Source: Ficedula albicollis (lineage: Eukaryota; Chordata; Aves; Passeriformes; Muscicapidae). Taken from it: 64,000 nucleotides of DNA. A model generated the notes under the pieces. That model was not told the origin of the DNA, made no database searches, and saw only the letters and a list, made by a program, of their open reading frames with translations. The stretch covers positions 70,307,454 to 70,371,453 of the forward strand of contig NC_021675.1 of assembly GCF_000247815.1 (NCBI RefSeq), written 5' to 3'. A program made the translations under genes and the position numbers. This document shows positions 1 through 64,000 of the stretch, one piece after another. How positions within the stretch are numbered: the stretch's first letter is position 1; the number at the start of each line of letters is the position of its first letter.

Positions 1-3000
1 GGGCTTTGGCAGCGCCAAGGAGGCGCTCACCGGGGCACGCATGGGGCAAGGTGAGGCTGCCGGGGAGAGGAGGCAGGGCATCCCCTCCTGGAGCTGTGGA
101 TGAGGCACTTATCCAGGCTTTGCTGCGGGTACCGGGCTGCTGGATGCGCATAGAGCATCCCAATGGGATCACACTGCAGGCAGCAGCTGTGGAGGCTGGA
201 GTGTTCAACTCCCTCAACCTGCCAAAAAGAGAGGGCAGCCTTGGGGGCCCTGGGCATGCCTGTGTCACAGGGCCCTGATTTCTGCTGTGCTCCGGCAGGG
301 ACGGGCCCCATCCACCTGAACGAGGTGCAGTGCCGGGGCACCGAGAAGTCCCTCTGGAACTGCCCCTTCAGGAACATCACGCAGGAGGACTGCAAGCACT
401 CGGAGGATGCAGCTGTTCGCTGCAACATCCCCTACATGGGCTACGAGAACCTGGTGCGCACCACTGGGGGCTCCATGGGACTCCCAGCAGAGCTCCACTC
501 TCAGAGTGGGGTGTTGGGAAAGCCCCACAGGATCCATGGGACCCTCATCTCTCCTCTTCTGCACCCCACACATTTCTCCCTTCTCTGGGGCAAGGGCTGC
601 CCTGGGAGCTCAGGGATTTTGTGGGTGGGAGCTCCTTTGAGGAGCGGGTGGAGGGGAGGCTGTGGGTGCTGCTCCGTGAAGGGAAGTGTGGGGCAGCTGC
701 TCCCTGCTGCTTTTCCTGCTGCCAGCCCGTGTCCACTGCCCTGCAGAAACACCAGAAAAAAAATCACTGTGGGCCAACCAAGAGAGATTTTTTTTACCTA
801 TGATGAAACAAGCAAACGCAACCGCTTGTTCCTGTTTGCCCTGGCCCATCGTTTCATCCATTTTGAGCTTTTAAAATGATCTTTAACTCCTTCCCACCTG
901 TCATTTCTGAAATGATGCCATTCCAGAATGACCTGGTGAGGCAATTCCCAAACTCACAAGCGATTTCTCGTCCCCAAACCCACCAGTTTGGGCGAGTTCC
1001 CTGCCGACTAAAGCTGTGCTTGGCTCTGCTCAGTTGCTGGCTTCCCCACCCCTGCAGCACAGGACAGGGGACAGTCCTGTGGTGCAGGGGGGGAGCATCA
1101 CCTGTGACGGTGATGACGCTGCCACTGCTTTTCTCTGCAGATTCGGCTGAGCGGGGGCCGGAGCCGCTTCGAGGGGCGGGTCGAGGTGGCGCTGGGGGCT
1201 GGCGACGGGGAGCGGCCCCGCTGGGGCCTGGTGTGCGGCGAAGGCTGGGGCACGCTGGAGGCCATGGTGGCCTGTCGCCAGCTGGGTCTGGGATTCGCTA
1301 ACCACGGCTTACAAGTAGGTGCCAGCACCAGCTTGGCCAGGGCAGCAGCAGCCAACACCACCGCCACGGCTTACAAGTAGGTGCCAGCACCAGCTTGGCC
1401 AGGGCAGCAGCAGCCACCACCACCGCTCAGGGCGCTGGGGGACAGGGAGGGATGGGGCAGGAGGTGGCACAGCGTGGGGGGCCCGCTGACGGCCCCAGGG
1501 TTTCCCCGCAGATCCGCCTGGCTGGCGGCAGGACGGAGTTTGAGGGCCGCGTGGAGGTGAAGCGAGGCAGTAAGTGGGGCACGGTCTGCAGCGATGGCTG
1601 GACCACCAAGGAGGCCATGGTGGCCTGTCGTCAGCTCGGCCTGGGCTACTCCCTGCATGCAGTGACGGTAGGTGCCAGCGGGGAGGGCCCCGCTGATGCC
1701 CTGGTGAGCACAGGCACCTGGATGACCGTGGGGCTGCATGGGGACAGAGGGACACTCCACTCACAGGACCCTGTGGGCAGCTAAGGGCGTGGGCAGCTGT
1801 GGTGGCTTGGCTGCAGCCTGGGTATAAGTGATCCTGGGTAATCTAGCCACCAGCACTGCCACCCACCCTGCCTCACCCCCTCCTCAGGAGACGTGGTACT
1901 GGGACGCCAGCAACGTGACAGAGATGGTCATGAGCGGGGTGAAGTGTGCCGGCCACGAGATGTCCCTGAGCCACTGCCAGCACCACGGTGCCAGCCTGAG
2001 CTGCAGGAACACGGGCACGCGCTTCGCTGCGGGCGTCATCTGCTCCGAGAGTGAGCGGCCACGGGGGCTGCGGGCACTGGGGCTGCAGGGGGCCTGTCAG
2101 TGGTGGGGGCTCTGCAGGGAGGGCGTCTGTGGGCGGTGGGGTCTGTAGGCATGGATGCTGAGCAGTTGTGTCCATGGGCAGTGGGGTCTGAGCACTTGTG
2201 TCCGTGGACAGTGGGGTCTGCGGGCAGTGGGCTCTGCGGGCAGTGGGGTCTGTGGGCAGTGGGGTTTGCACACAACGGTGCTGTGGAGCCAGGGGCTGTG
2301 CTCAGTGGGGTTTGCAGATGGAGGTCGGGGTCAGCCAATGCCCAGCCATTGGGGAGGACGCAGTTCCCCCCGGCTGGCTCAGCCCTGCCAGCACCGGGCG
2401 CTGCCCCGTCCCCTCCACTCGCCCGCTCTCTGCCGAGAGCAGGGCCCGGCCCTGAGCAGCCGCCGGGGGGGAGAGCAGGGCCCGGCCCTGAGCAGCCGCC
2501 TGTCCCCAGCTGCCTCTGACCTGCTGCTGCACGCGCCGCTGGTGCAGGAGACGGCCTACATCGAGGACCGGCCGCTGCACATGCTGTACTGCGCCGCCGA
2601 GGAGAACTGCCTGGCCAGCTCGGCCCGCCTGGCCAACTGGCCCTACGGCCACCGCCGCCTGCTCCGCTTCTCCTCCCAGATCCACAACCGCGGCCGCGCC
2701 GACTTCCGCCCCAAGGCCGGCCGCCACTCCTGGGTCTGGCACGAGTGCCACCGGTGCGTGGGGGCAGGGGACAGGTGGGGCTGGGGGCAGCGTGGGGAGA
2801 GGGTGTGCTGCAATGGGCTGGGTGAGGGCAACGCTGGGCAGGGTGGACACTGAAAGAGAGTGACACTGCAAGCATCACACCGAGTGAGGGTGATGCTGGA
2901 TGAGGGTGACACTGGGTTAGGGTGACACTGGATTGCCCCAGTCTGCTGCCCAGGGTCCAGTTGGTTTGGCTTAGGGCTGATCATGGATGAGCAGTGTTGG

Positions 3001-4274
3001 GGCTGGGGTCTCCAGGAGGGCAGGGATGGGGCTGCAGGCTGTGCCCTGCAGCTGAGCCCTCTGCTTGCCTGAGCCAGCTGGCTGGGGACAGCTGTGTCCC
3101 CTTCCAGGGCAGGACACAGCTCTGCCCAACCTCACAGTGCTGCCACCTCAGAGCAGGGGCTGTGGGGACACGCCTGGTGGCAGGGGGCTGATGGAGGGCA
3201 GGGTGCTGGCTCTCTCCCACAGGCACTACCACAGCATGGACATCTTCACTCACTACGACATCCTGACCCCCAACGGCACCAAGGTGGCCGAGGGACACAA
3301 GGCCAGCTTCTGCCTGGAGGACACTGAGTGCGAGGAAGGTGAGTGACATGGGGCCCTGCAGCGCCGTCCCTGCCTGTGTCCCCATCATGGGGACAGTCTG
3401 GGGGTCTCAGCAGAGACAAGCTGTGTCTCTCCTCCTGCCTGCAGACGTGGCCAAGAGGTACGAGTGTGCCAACTTTGGGGAGCAGGGCATCACTGTGGGC
3501 TGCTGGGACCTGTACCGGCACGACATCGACTGCCAGTGGATCGACATCACTGATGTCAAGCCAGGCAACTACATCCTGCAGGTGCTGCACCTGACCCTCC
3601 CCAGCCCCTCCTGCCACACTCCCAGCCTCTGTCCCTGCACCTCAGCCCTCCACACACTTCAGCCACCCATCCCTCTCTGCCATGGGAGCTCAGTGGGGCT
3701 GGTGGGTGTGCTGGCATTGTCCTTGTGCCCACACATGTTCTGGGTTGCTCAGACATGTTGCCACATGGGTTTTTCAACTCTGAGCAGCACTGTACATGGG
3801 CACATGGTGCACAGGGACAGAACCACCTTGGAGCTCTCCAGCACACCCACCACAGCCGGGCAGACACACCCTGTGGGGCTGGGGCAGGGGTCTCACTGTC
3901 AGTGCCCCACAGGTCGTGATCAACCCCAACTTCGAGGTGGCAGAAAGTGACTTCACCAACAATGCCATGAAATGCAACTGCAAGTACGACGGGCACCGCA
4001 TCTGGGTGCACAGCTGCCACATCGGTAAGAGCCAGGGCACGGCGCAGGGGTGAGGGAGGAGGGCAGAGACAGGGCTGCAGGAAGCCATGAGGATGAGGAT
4101 GGGCTGGGATGGTGGTGCTGGGGGCAGCTACAGTGGAAGGTGCTGGCAGGGCAGGAGATGCACTGCACCAGAGCCGACAGCCCCTGCCCTCTGCCCGCAG
4201 GAGATGCGCTCAGCGAGGAGGCCAACAAGCGGTTTGAGCAGTACCCAGGTCAGCTCAACAACCAGATTTCATAG
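1..4274 (+). CDS. LOXL3: LOXL3, lysyl oxidase homolog 3 (5'-truncated)
   Basis: Secreted copper amine oxidase that oxidises peptidyl lysine in collagen and elastin for cross-linking. Exons read from GT/AG sites with continuous phase: 1-50, 299-453, 1141-1314, 1888-2050, 2510-2753, 3223-3338, 3445-3581, 3913-4024, 4201-4274 (stop TAG). They give 407 codons, about half of the usual ~750 residues; the N-terminal SRCR repeats lie before the window. Exons 1-2 end one SRCR repeat (motif [10 protein letters not shown]), exons 3-4 form the last one, and the remainder is the catalytic domain. The copper-binding histidines are visible as [14 protein letters not shown], followed by the cofactor-region motif [19 protein letters not shown] and then [14 protein letters not shown] and [11 protein letters not shown]. 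These motifs fit LOXL3 better than LOXL2 or LOXL4. An extra phase-0 exon lies at 1512-1667 (separate entry). Convergent with HTRA2, as in mammals. Confidence 0.96.
1303..1426 (+). repeat. 62-bp tandem duplication over a LOXL3 splice donor
   Basis: Two adjacent near-identical 62-bp units (1303-1364 and 1365-1426). The unit contains the last codons of the LOXL3 exon and its donor (CAA|GTAGGT), so the donor sequence is present twice. Use of the second copy would add 62 nt and shift the frame. Confidence 0.9.
1512..1667 (+). other. LOXL3: Candidate mutually exclusive LOXL3 SRCR exon
   Basis: A 156-nt open segment flanked by CCCCGCAG and GTAGGT, phase 0 at both ends. It encodes an SRCR half-domain beginning [16 protein letters not shown] and ending [18 protein letters not shown]. 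It is a paralog of the preceding exon at 1141-1314 (174 nt, also phase 0/0; [16 protein letters not shown] to [11 protein letters not shown]). Either can splice in frame to the next exon, which starts ETWYWDA. Including both would give two consecutive N-terminal SRCR halves, so alternative use is the natural reading. Expression cannot be judged from sequence. Confidence 0.7.
2150..2330 (+). repeat. Short degenerate minisatellite in a LOXL3 intron
   Basis: Irregular repeats of about 16-30 bp built on GTGGGGTCTGNGGGCA, lying between the exons at 1888-2050 and 2510-2753. Confidence 0.6.
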
Positions 4275-4915
4275 GGCCCCGGGCCTGGGGAGACAGGCAT
4301 CTCCCTCCCTCACCCCATACGGGTGGGAGGAAGCTGCTGGGAGACCGGCAGGGAGGCCTGATGCCCAGTGCTGCTGCCACTGTGTCCTGCCGGGGACTGC
4401 CCAGGACTCGCCACCGGCTGCCCTTCCCCACCTCGGGGGGGGCTGGTGCTGGAGGCACCTGCACCTCCCAGCCTGGGGCTGCCACCCCAACCACTGGCCA
4501 GAAGATGGTGGCCACATCCCCTGGGCTGTGGCAAACGGGTACGGTCCGGGAGGTCCTGCACCCCCCACCGCTCCATCTCTCCCATCCCAGTCCCCCCTTC
4601 AGCCCTGGTTCCCTCACCCCACAGCTCACCCCCTCAGCTGGCCCACCACCCACACAGGGCCCCAGGAGCCCCTGGTCCCCCAGGGATGGTGCAGGGGTCT
4701 CTGCCCACAGTGCTGCCCAGGGGGGGCTCCTACCCCATCTCTCAGTTGTAATTTTATTTCCTCTATAAAGTTGTAAGTTGTATTTCCCGATGGCTGCTGG
4801 CGCGTCTCTGGGTTGGGATGAGGAGCCTGGCAGGAGCAGGTGGGTGGTTCATGCTGCAGGGCTGGTGGCCACACTCTGGCACTCTGGTGTGGGAGCATCC
4901 CCTGGCCCCTGCAAT

Positions 4916-5116
4916 GCCTCACCCACACAGCCCTGGCCCCACACAGCCCTGGCCCCACACAGCCCTGGCCCCAAACAGCCTTGGCCCCACACAGCCCTGG
5001 TCCCATACCGGCCTGGCCCCACACCGGCCTGGCCCCACACAGCCCTGGCCCCACACAGCCCTGGCCCCACACAGCCCTGGCCCCACACAGCCCTGGCCCC
5101 ACACAGCCCTGGCCTG
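4916..5116 (+). repeat. 18-bp minisatellite, about 11 copies
   Basis: Head-to-tail copies of ACAGCCCTGGCCCCACAC with a few substitutions. The period is a multiple of three, so long but meaningless open frames cross it on both strands. Confidence 0.9.
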
Positions 5117-5311
5117 GCCCCAGCGCCCTCCTCAGCCACGGCTGCTCCTCTGGGACAAGGGTTAGAGGAAGGGACCAGCCCGAGCCCCACAGCACCGTGT
5201 GGGGGGGGAAGTGACGAGCAGGGATGTGGTGAAGAGCTGGTTCCCCTTCACCAGACCCAGGGCGAATGTTAGAGAGCAGAATTCCCGTGGTGGGGCTGTG
5301 ACCCTGAGGTC

Positions 5312-6058
5312 TCACAGCAGAGAGGAGCTGCCTCGACTCGTGAGGGAGCAGGAACACTCGGATGTGACCCGAGGCCCAGCCCAGCTCTCACCCCTCAGCT
5401 GGGTGCTCCCCACTGCGGGGAGCTCGGGCTGGGAGCAGGAGGAGGAGGGGGAAGGCCTTGGCTCAGTGCTGGAACGCGCTGCGGTCAGCGCCGCCGGAGC
5501 AGCTATGCCAGACACGCCGCCATTTCCCCCGAGCCGGCGGCGCTGGCCGGGGCCGCGAATTCCTCCGGCGAGGCCGGGGCTGCTGAAAGGAGGCCTGTTC
5601 TCAGGGCAGAGCCGCCCCTCGCCACAGCACCCCTGAGGAACTGCGCGGCTCTCACGTCCCAAAAGCAACAGGCCGGGGCTGGGGAGCGCCGTCACGGGCA
5701 GGGTCTGGCCCCGCAGCCGCATTCCTCCGGGCTGCCCTCGCTGCTGCTCCCGCTCCAGCCGCTCTTCCAGGAAGGCGAGGAATAGCCGGAGCTGCTCCTT
5801 CCCCGAGCTGTCCCCAGGGGCCGGGTGTGTGTGGGAGCAGAGCTGGGGGCGGGACAGGCAGAGCCCGGCTGGGCTCCCGTCCTCAGCTCTGCCGGACATC
5901 AGGGCCAGGAGATGCTGCCCCGGCCGTATCGAGTCCAGCATTGACACCAATTTCATCACTGCCTGGGAAGGGATGTGGACACAGGGCTTGGAGCAGTCAC
6001 AGAGCTGCCAGCAGAAGGGATGTGACCAGATGGCCACGGCACACCAGCACTGCTGCAC
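5312..6058 (-). other. Open frame of unknown status, possibly an unrecognised exon
   Basis: A 248-codon open frame in GC-rich sequence. Part of it looks protein-like: AVMKLVSMLDSIRPGQHLLAL directly follows a good acceptor (CCTTCCCAG), and a charged helix LRLFLAFLEERLEREQQR comes later. I recognise no family. The C-terminal half is Pro/Gly/Ser-rich and looks like a GC artefact. It would be a separate gene on the HTRA2 strand, downstream of the HTRA2 poly(A) signal. Chance openness is equally likely. Confidence 0.2.
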
Positions 6059-6360
6059 TCCAGAGAGGTAATGCTGGTCCCAGACCTACCCCACAGAGGG
6101 GCCACACAATCCATGGCTCGACAGCTGCCTGCCAGATACCGAGAGCAGTCAGATCCCAGCCCAGGTGGGTACCAAGCAGCTGACAGGACACCACGAACAC
6201 TGATAAATCTCTGGAGGCGCAGCAAGCTCCTCCCCAGCTGCAGGGTCTCAAGTGAGCACTGACAGGAGGAGCAGGGTGCCACACAGCCCAGCCTCCACCA
6301 GGCAACTGCTGCTGCCACGGGAAGGAGGCGACACGGCCCCGGGGGCCGCTAGAAAAGTGC

Positions 6361-6366
6361 TTTATT
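6361..6366 (-). terminator. HTRA2: HTRA2 polyadenylation signal AATAAA
   Basis: AATAAA on the minus strand, 151 nt beyond the HTRA2 stop codon. Confidence 0.8.
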
Positions 6367-6516
6367 GGAGTACAGAGGGGAACGGCTGCAGCACAAGTCA
6401 CCCACGCCCAGGCCCCTCTCCTGGCCCCTTCCAGCCCTGAACGAGCTCTGTGTCTCTGCCTGGCCAGCACGGACACATCTCAGTCCTGCCCTCGGCTCCG
6501 GGCGGGGAGGTCTCTG

Positions 6517-12888
<6,372 letters not shown>

Positions 12889-13041
12889 CGGCGGTGTCTC
12901 ACGAAATCAGCGTGGGGAAGGTCGGGGTGATCCGGGGTGTGCCCGAAGGGGGTCTGGAGACTTGCTGGGGGGCCGCAGGGCGGCTCCCGGGGATCGTCCC
13001 GGCCACGCTCAAGCGGCCCCGGCCGCTCTCTGCCCCCGCAG

Positions 13042-21570
<8,529 letters not shown>

Positions 21571-21571
21571 C

Positions 21572-21581
21572 GTCACGTGAC
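21572..21581 (+). promoter_or_regulatory. CLEAR/E-box GTCACGTGAC upstream of the BNIP3-like gene
   Basis: Perfect 10-bp palindrome that matches the TFEB/TFE3 (CLEAR) consensus and contains the CACGTG E-box plus the ACGTG core used by HIF. It lies 41 bp before the proposed ATG at 21622. Only the site is seen; binding is inferred. Confidence 0.6.
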
Positions 21582-21621
21582 TGACAGCGGCGGGGGCTGC
21601 GCGCGGAGCACCCGCGGGGCC

Positions 21622-22490
21622 ATGGCGGGAACCGGCGACGACGGTCCGGGGGGAACCGGGGCACCGGGGTGCTTGGGTGGGCCGGGACAATGGGAGACCG
21701 GGGCGGGCCGGGGAACCGGCGGTTTGGGACAGTGCGGGAGCCCGGGGGTCAGGGGGTTGACGTGCACACGTGCGGATCTGGGTCACCGGGAGTCCCGGGT
21801 GGTTGGTGTGCACTGTGGATGGGGAGCGGGTCAGTGAGGAGCCCAGGCGGGGTTTTCGGGGAGCTGACGCGCGCCGGGGAGCGCCGGGATCCCGGGCAGG
21901 CTGGTGTGCACCGGGGGTTGGGTCGGTGGGGACATCGCGGGGCTGATGAGCACCGCGGGGGTGGGGGCAGAGGCAGATGCAGGTCCCGGGTGGGAGACTG
22001 CACTTGGTGCTCCTGCGGTCTGCAGGCAGGGGTGTGGGCTGTGCTGGGGAGAGCTCCCAGCCGGGATGGGATGGGATGGGATGGGGATGGGGCGCGGGGG
22101 TGGGCCTGGGGCAGCGCAGGGGCTGACAGCCCCCGCAGGCTCCTGGGTGGAGCTGCGGTGTGGCCCAGGCTGCCCCGAGCCCGAGCTGGCACCCTCGCCG
22201 TTCTCCTGCCACGCCGACGTGGAGCAGATGCTGCTGGAGGCCCAGCTGGAGACGGAGAGCAGTGACGGGTGAGTCCAGAGCCCTGCTGGGCTGTGGCTGG
22301 CGCTGAGGGCCACGGGCTGGGCTCGGTAACTGAGGGGTTCTATTTGCAGGGCCCTGCTCGTGCTGGGCTCCCCAGCCTGGGATGACGACGGAGCCAGCCA
22401 CGGGAGCGACCAGCCAGGGGAGAGCGAGGTGCTGCCTGCCCACAGCCAGCCCCCACCGGGCTGCCCCCACCCCCGGCAGGTGAGGCAGCT

Positions 22491-22541
<51 letters not shown>

Positions 22542-23143
22542 GTGAGGCAGCTGCCCCCACCACACCCTGCTGTGCCCCCAGGCCCCGCTCTGACCTGCCC
22601 TGCATCTCCTTCCAGTGGGATGTGCCAGAGGAAGCCAAGTGGAGGCAGCGACGCCTGACAGCGCCCCTGGGCTGGGCCTGTACCCGCTGCCCTCGGTATC
22701 TGTCTCCAAAGTAAGTCCTGTGATCCCCACCAGCACATCCTGCTGGCCCCCGTCCTGCTGGCCCTGTGTCCCTGTTAACCATGAACTTTCCCCAGGGAAT
22801 TTGCCTTTGTGTGCTCCCCCCAGCCAGTGCTGTGGAGCCTGCAGGAAGGTGCAGTGGGGAGGAAGAAGAGACTTTTCAGTTCAGAGCTGCTGCTGCTCTT
22901 CATCCCCTCGCTCCTGCTCAGCCATCTGCTGACTCTGGGGCTGGGGTGAGTGTTTGTGGGTCTCACCGTGGGGCTGGGGGAGGAGAGAACACTCCTGCAT
23001 TTGGGCTGCTCATCCTTGGGTGCTGTCATGCTCCACTGCTCCCAGCAGCTCCCCTTGCTCCTGGCTTGCCTCACAGTCACTCTCTCCCATCCAGGATCTA
23101 CATTGGGAAGCGCCTGGCAGCCTCCTCGGCCAACCCTCTGTGA
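21622..23143 (+). CDS. BNIP3/BNIP3L-family mitophagy receptor, divergent paralog
   Basis: Predicted outer-mitochondrial-membrane receptor that would link mitochondria to LC3/GABARAP. Exons: 21622-21643 (donor GTCCGG, weakest call), 22139-22268, 22350-22479, 22616-22710, 22796-22945, 23095-23143. They total 576 nt, that is 191 residues, near BNIP3 (194) and BNIP3L (219). Visible features: LC3-interacting motif GSWVEL; the helix motif DVEQMLLEAQ (DMEKILLDAQ in relatives); and a tail SELLLLFIPSLLLSHLLTLG running into LGIYIGKRL. The tail keeps the Ser-His of the transmembrane dimer and the Gly-x-x-x-Gly-type packing. Between them, the normally conserved SRPENIPPKEF reads CPRYLSPKEF, so the BH3-like segment has decayed. 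Exon pattern and C-terminus place it in the family; overall divergence argues against it being BNIP3 or BNIP3L. An alternative first exon is possible. Confidence 0.88.
22491..22538 (+). repeat. Poly-G block, 48 bp, with duplicated flank
   Basis: The 15-mer CAGGTGAGGCAGCTG occurs immediately on both sides, including the donor of BNIP3-like exon 3. This pattern suggests two read ends joined across false G sequence. Confidence 0.9.
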
Positions 23144-23422
23144 GGAACTGTGCAGGCAGCACCCGCTGCTCCGTTGGGAATGCGGGGGGAGCCCGGCCCC
23201 AGCGCAGCCTGACCGCTCCCAGGCCCCACGTCTGCAGCACGAGGCGCCTGCTCCCCGTGTCTGCCCCTCAGCCCTCGCCTCGGGAGCTGATCCCACTCTC
23301 CTCCGTAGATGGGAACCCACTGATGGCAGCTCCCAGCTGCAGGCAGCCCCTGCCCTCCCCAGCCCCTGGTTACGGGTCCACATCCCCCTGTAACAGATTG
23401 TAAATACAACTGAGCCCACCTG

Positions 23423-23428
23423 AATAAA
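23423..23428 (+). terminator. Polyadenylation signal AATAAA of the BNIP3-like gene
   Basis: AATAAA 280 nt after the stop codon. Confidence 0.8.
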
Positions 23429-23667
23429 GAGCCCTTTGCCAGCTCAGGGGCTGAGCAGTGAGTCCCCTCCCTGTGTCTGGCCAGCACGGCCTGGCTTGGG
23501 AAGTGGCCATTGGGCTCCCTGTGGCAGGAGGGTGAGTCCTGTGGGAGGCTTTGGGGTGGTGCCAGCCGGGGATCCACCCCTGGGTGGGCTGTGGGCAGGC
23601 AGAGGTGGGTGCTGGGGCTCACACGGCTGCTCAGCCCCACACAGATGCCCAGCTGATGCATTTGCCC

Positions 23668-23673
23668 TTTATT
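23668..23673 (-). terminator. Polyadenylation signal AATAAA of the DOCK gene
   Basis: AATAAA on the minus strand, about 570 nt past the DOCK stop codon at 24242. The two convergent genes therefore end about 240 bp apart. Confidence 0.75.
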
Positions 23674-24241
23674 AGCCATGACTGCAGTGCAGAGGCAGGA
23701 GCTGAGTGTGGCATGGCCACTCAGGCAGTGACATCTGCCTGGTGCAGGTGGCAGGTGCGGGCAGGAGAGGTGGCATTGCAGAGCGTGAGGATGCCAGAGC
23801 CCGTGTGCACACCTGGCCGGCTCCTGTGCAGTTGGGCCTGGAATGTGTCCTGGTGCTGCAGGATGGGGAGCAGGAATCATGCAGAAATGCCACTGGGGAA
23901 GTCACTGGCTCCCTGCCACCGGCACAGTCTGTGGGCAGCTCAGGAGGAGGGAGGGCTGTCCTCATGGCTGGGAGGGGCTGCATGTGCGAGAGCTCAGCGT
24001 GGCTCCAGTGGCATAGGAAGCATCCAGAGGCAGGTGGGTTCCAGCCTCGGGGGACACCTGGAGGGTGGCAAGAGCCAGGGGTGGCAGTGTCTGGTACACA
24101 CAGAGAGTCCCGTGGCCATGTGGGATGCTCTGGGTGGCAGTGCTGCAAGAGGTGCTCCAGCAGGTGAGAATCAAGCAGGGCTGTGGGTCCAGCAGCTGGT
24201 TGGGCACGGACACTGGGCAGGGGTGGCAGCTGCAGGTGGCA

Positions 24242-64000
<39,759 letters not shown>

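Larger units (their letters stand above)
4275..6360. other. LOXL3-HTRA2 convergent intergenic region
   Basis: Holds the LOXL3 3' UTR and intergenic DNA. A TATAAA at about 4763 could serve as a variant LOXL3 poly(A) signal, but no AATAAA is seen nearby. It contains an 18-bp minisatellite (4916-5116) and a CpG-rich stretch at about 5470-5860. No gene could be identified with confidence. Confidence 0.6.

Noticed and set aside
163..879. 238-codon plus-strand frame
   Set aside because: Only 299-453 is coding (a LOXL3 exon); the rest reads through introns.
21622..23143. Assignment to BNIP3L itself
   Set aside because: Bird BNIP3L is highly conserved and keeps the SRPENIPPKEF motif, which is replaced here.

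Overview
The window looks like GC-rich nuclear DNA from a bird, probably a passerine. It has intron-rich vertebrate genes with mostly small introns and CpG-rich promoters. It also has several CR1-type LINE 3' ends and one LTR that resembles passerine LTR retrotransposons. The gene density and GC content suit a microchromosome. Species cannot be fixed from sequence alone.

Layout. (1) 1-4274 (+): 3' part of LOXL3, covering the end of the SRCR repeats and the whole lysyl-oxidase domain. (2) 6517-11544 (-): HTRA2, nearly complete, with its N-terminal exon lost in a homopolymer block. (3) 12277-12545: shared divergent promoter with four ZNF143-like sites. (4) 13042-20616 (+): AUP1, missing only its first coding exon. 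(5) 21622-23143 (+): a short, divergent BNIP3/BNIP3L-family mitophagy receptor. (6) 24242-62608 (-): the 3' 35 exons (1,198 codons) of a DOCK-A Rac exchange factor, closest by eye to DOCK2. (7) 44017-51198 (+): an INSYN2 (FAM196)-family gene nested antisense in a 19.8 kb intron of the DOCK gene. The rest is introns, tandem repeats and transposon remnants.

How it fits together. LOXL3-HTRA2-AUP1 is the human 2p13 block. As I recall, a BNIP3 paralog and a DOCK-A gene with a nested INSYN2 gene are not found next to it in mammals. The human relatives lie on 10q26 (DOCK1 with nested INSYN2A, BNIP3), 5q35 (DOCK2 with nested INSYN2B) and 8p21 (DOCK5, BNIP3L). The simplest reading is that the window keeps the fourth copy of an ancient genome-duplication block, and that three of its genes were lost from mammals. 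This is the main biological result.

Assembly quality. About 7.2 kb of the window is pure poly-G in 15 blocks (14 bp to 2.2 kb). One block starts with a 12-base Illumina adapter (61363-61374), and several are flanked by duplicated genomic sequence. These blocks are best read as two-colour Illumina dark-cycle/adapter read-through sequence built into the assembly, not as DNA. They remove exon 1 of HTRA2 and AUP1, interrupt the INSYN2-like gene twice, and create a false second copy of one DOCK exon. There is also one 61-base N gap with duplicated flanks.
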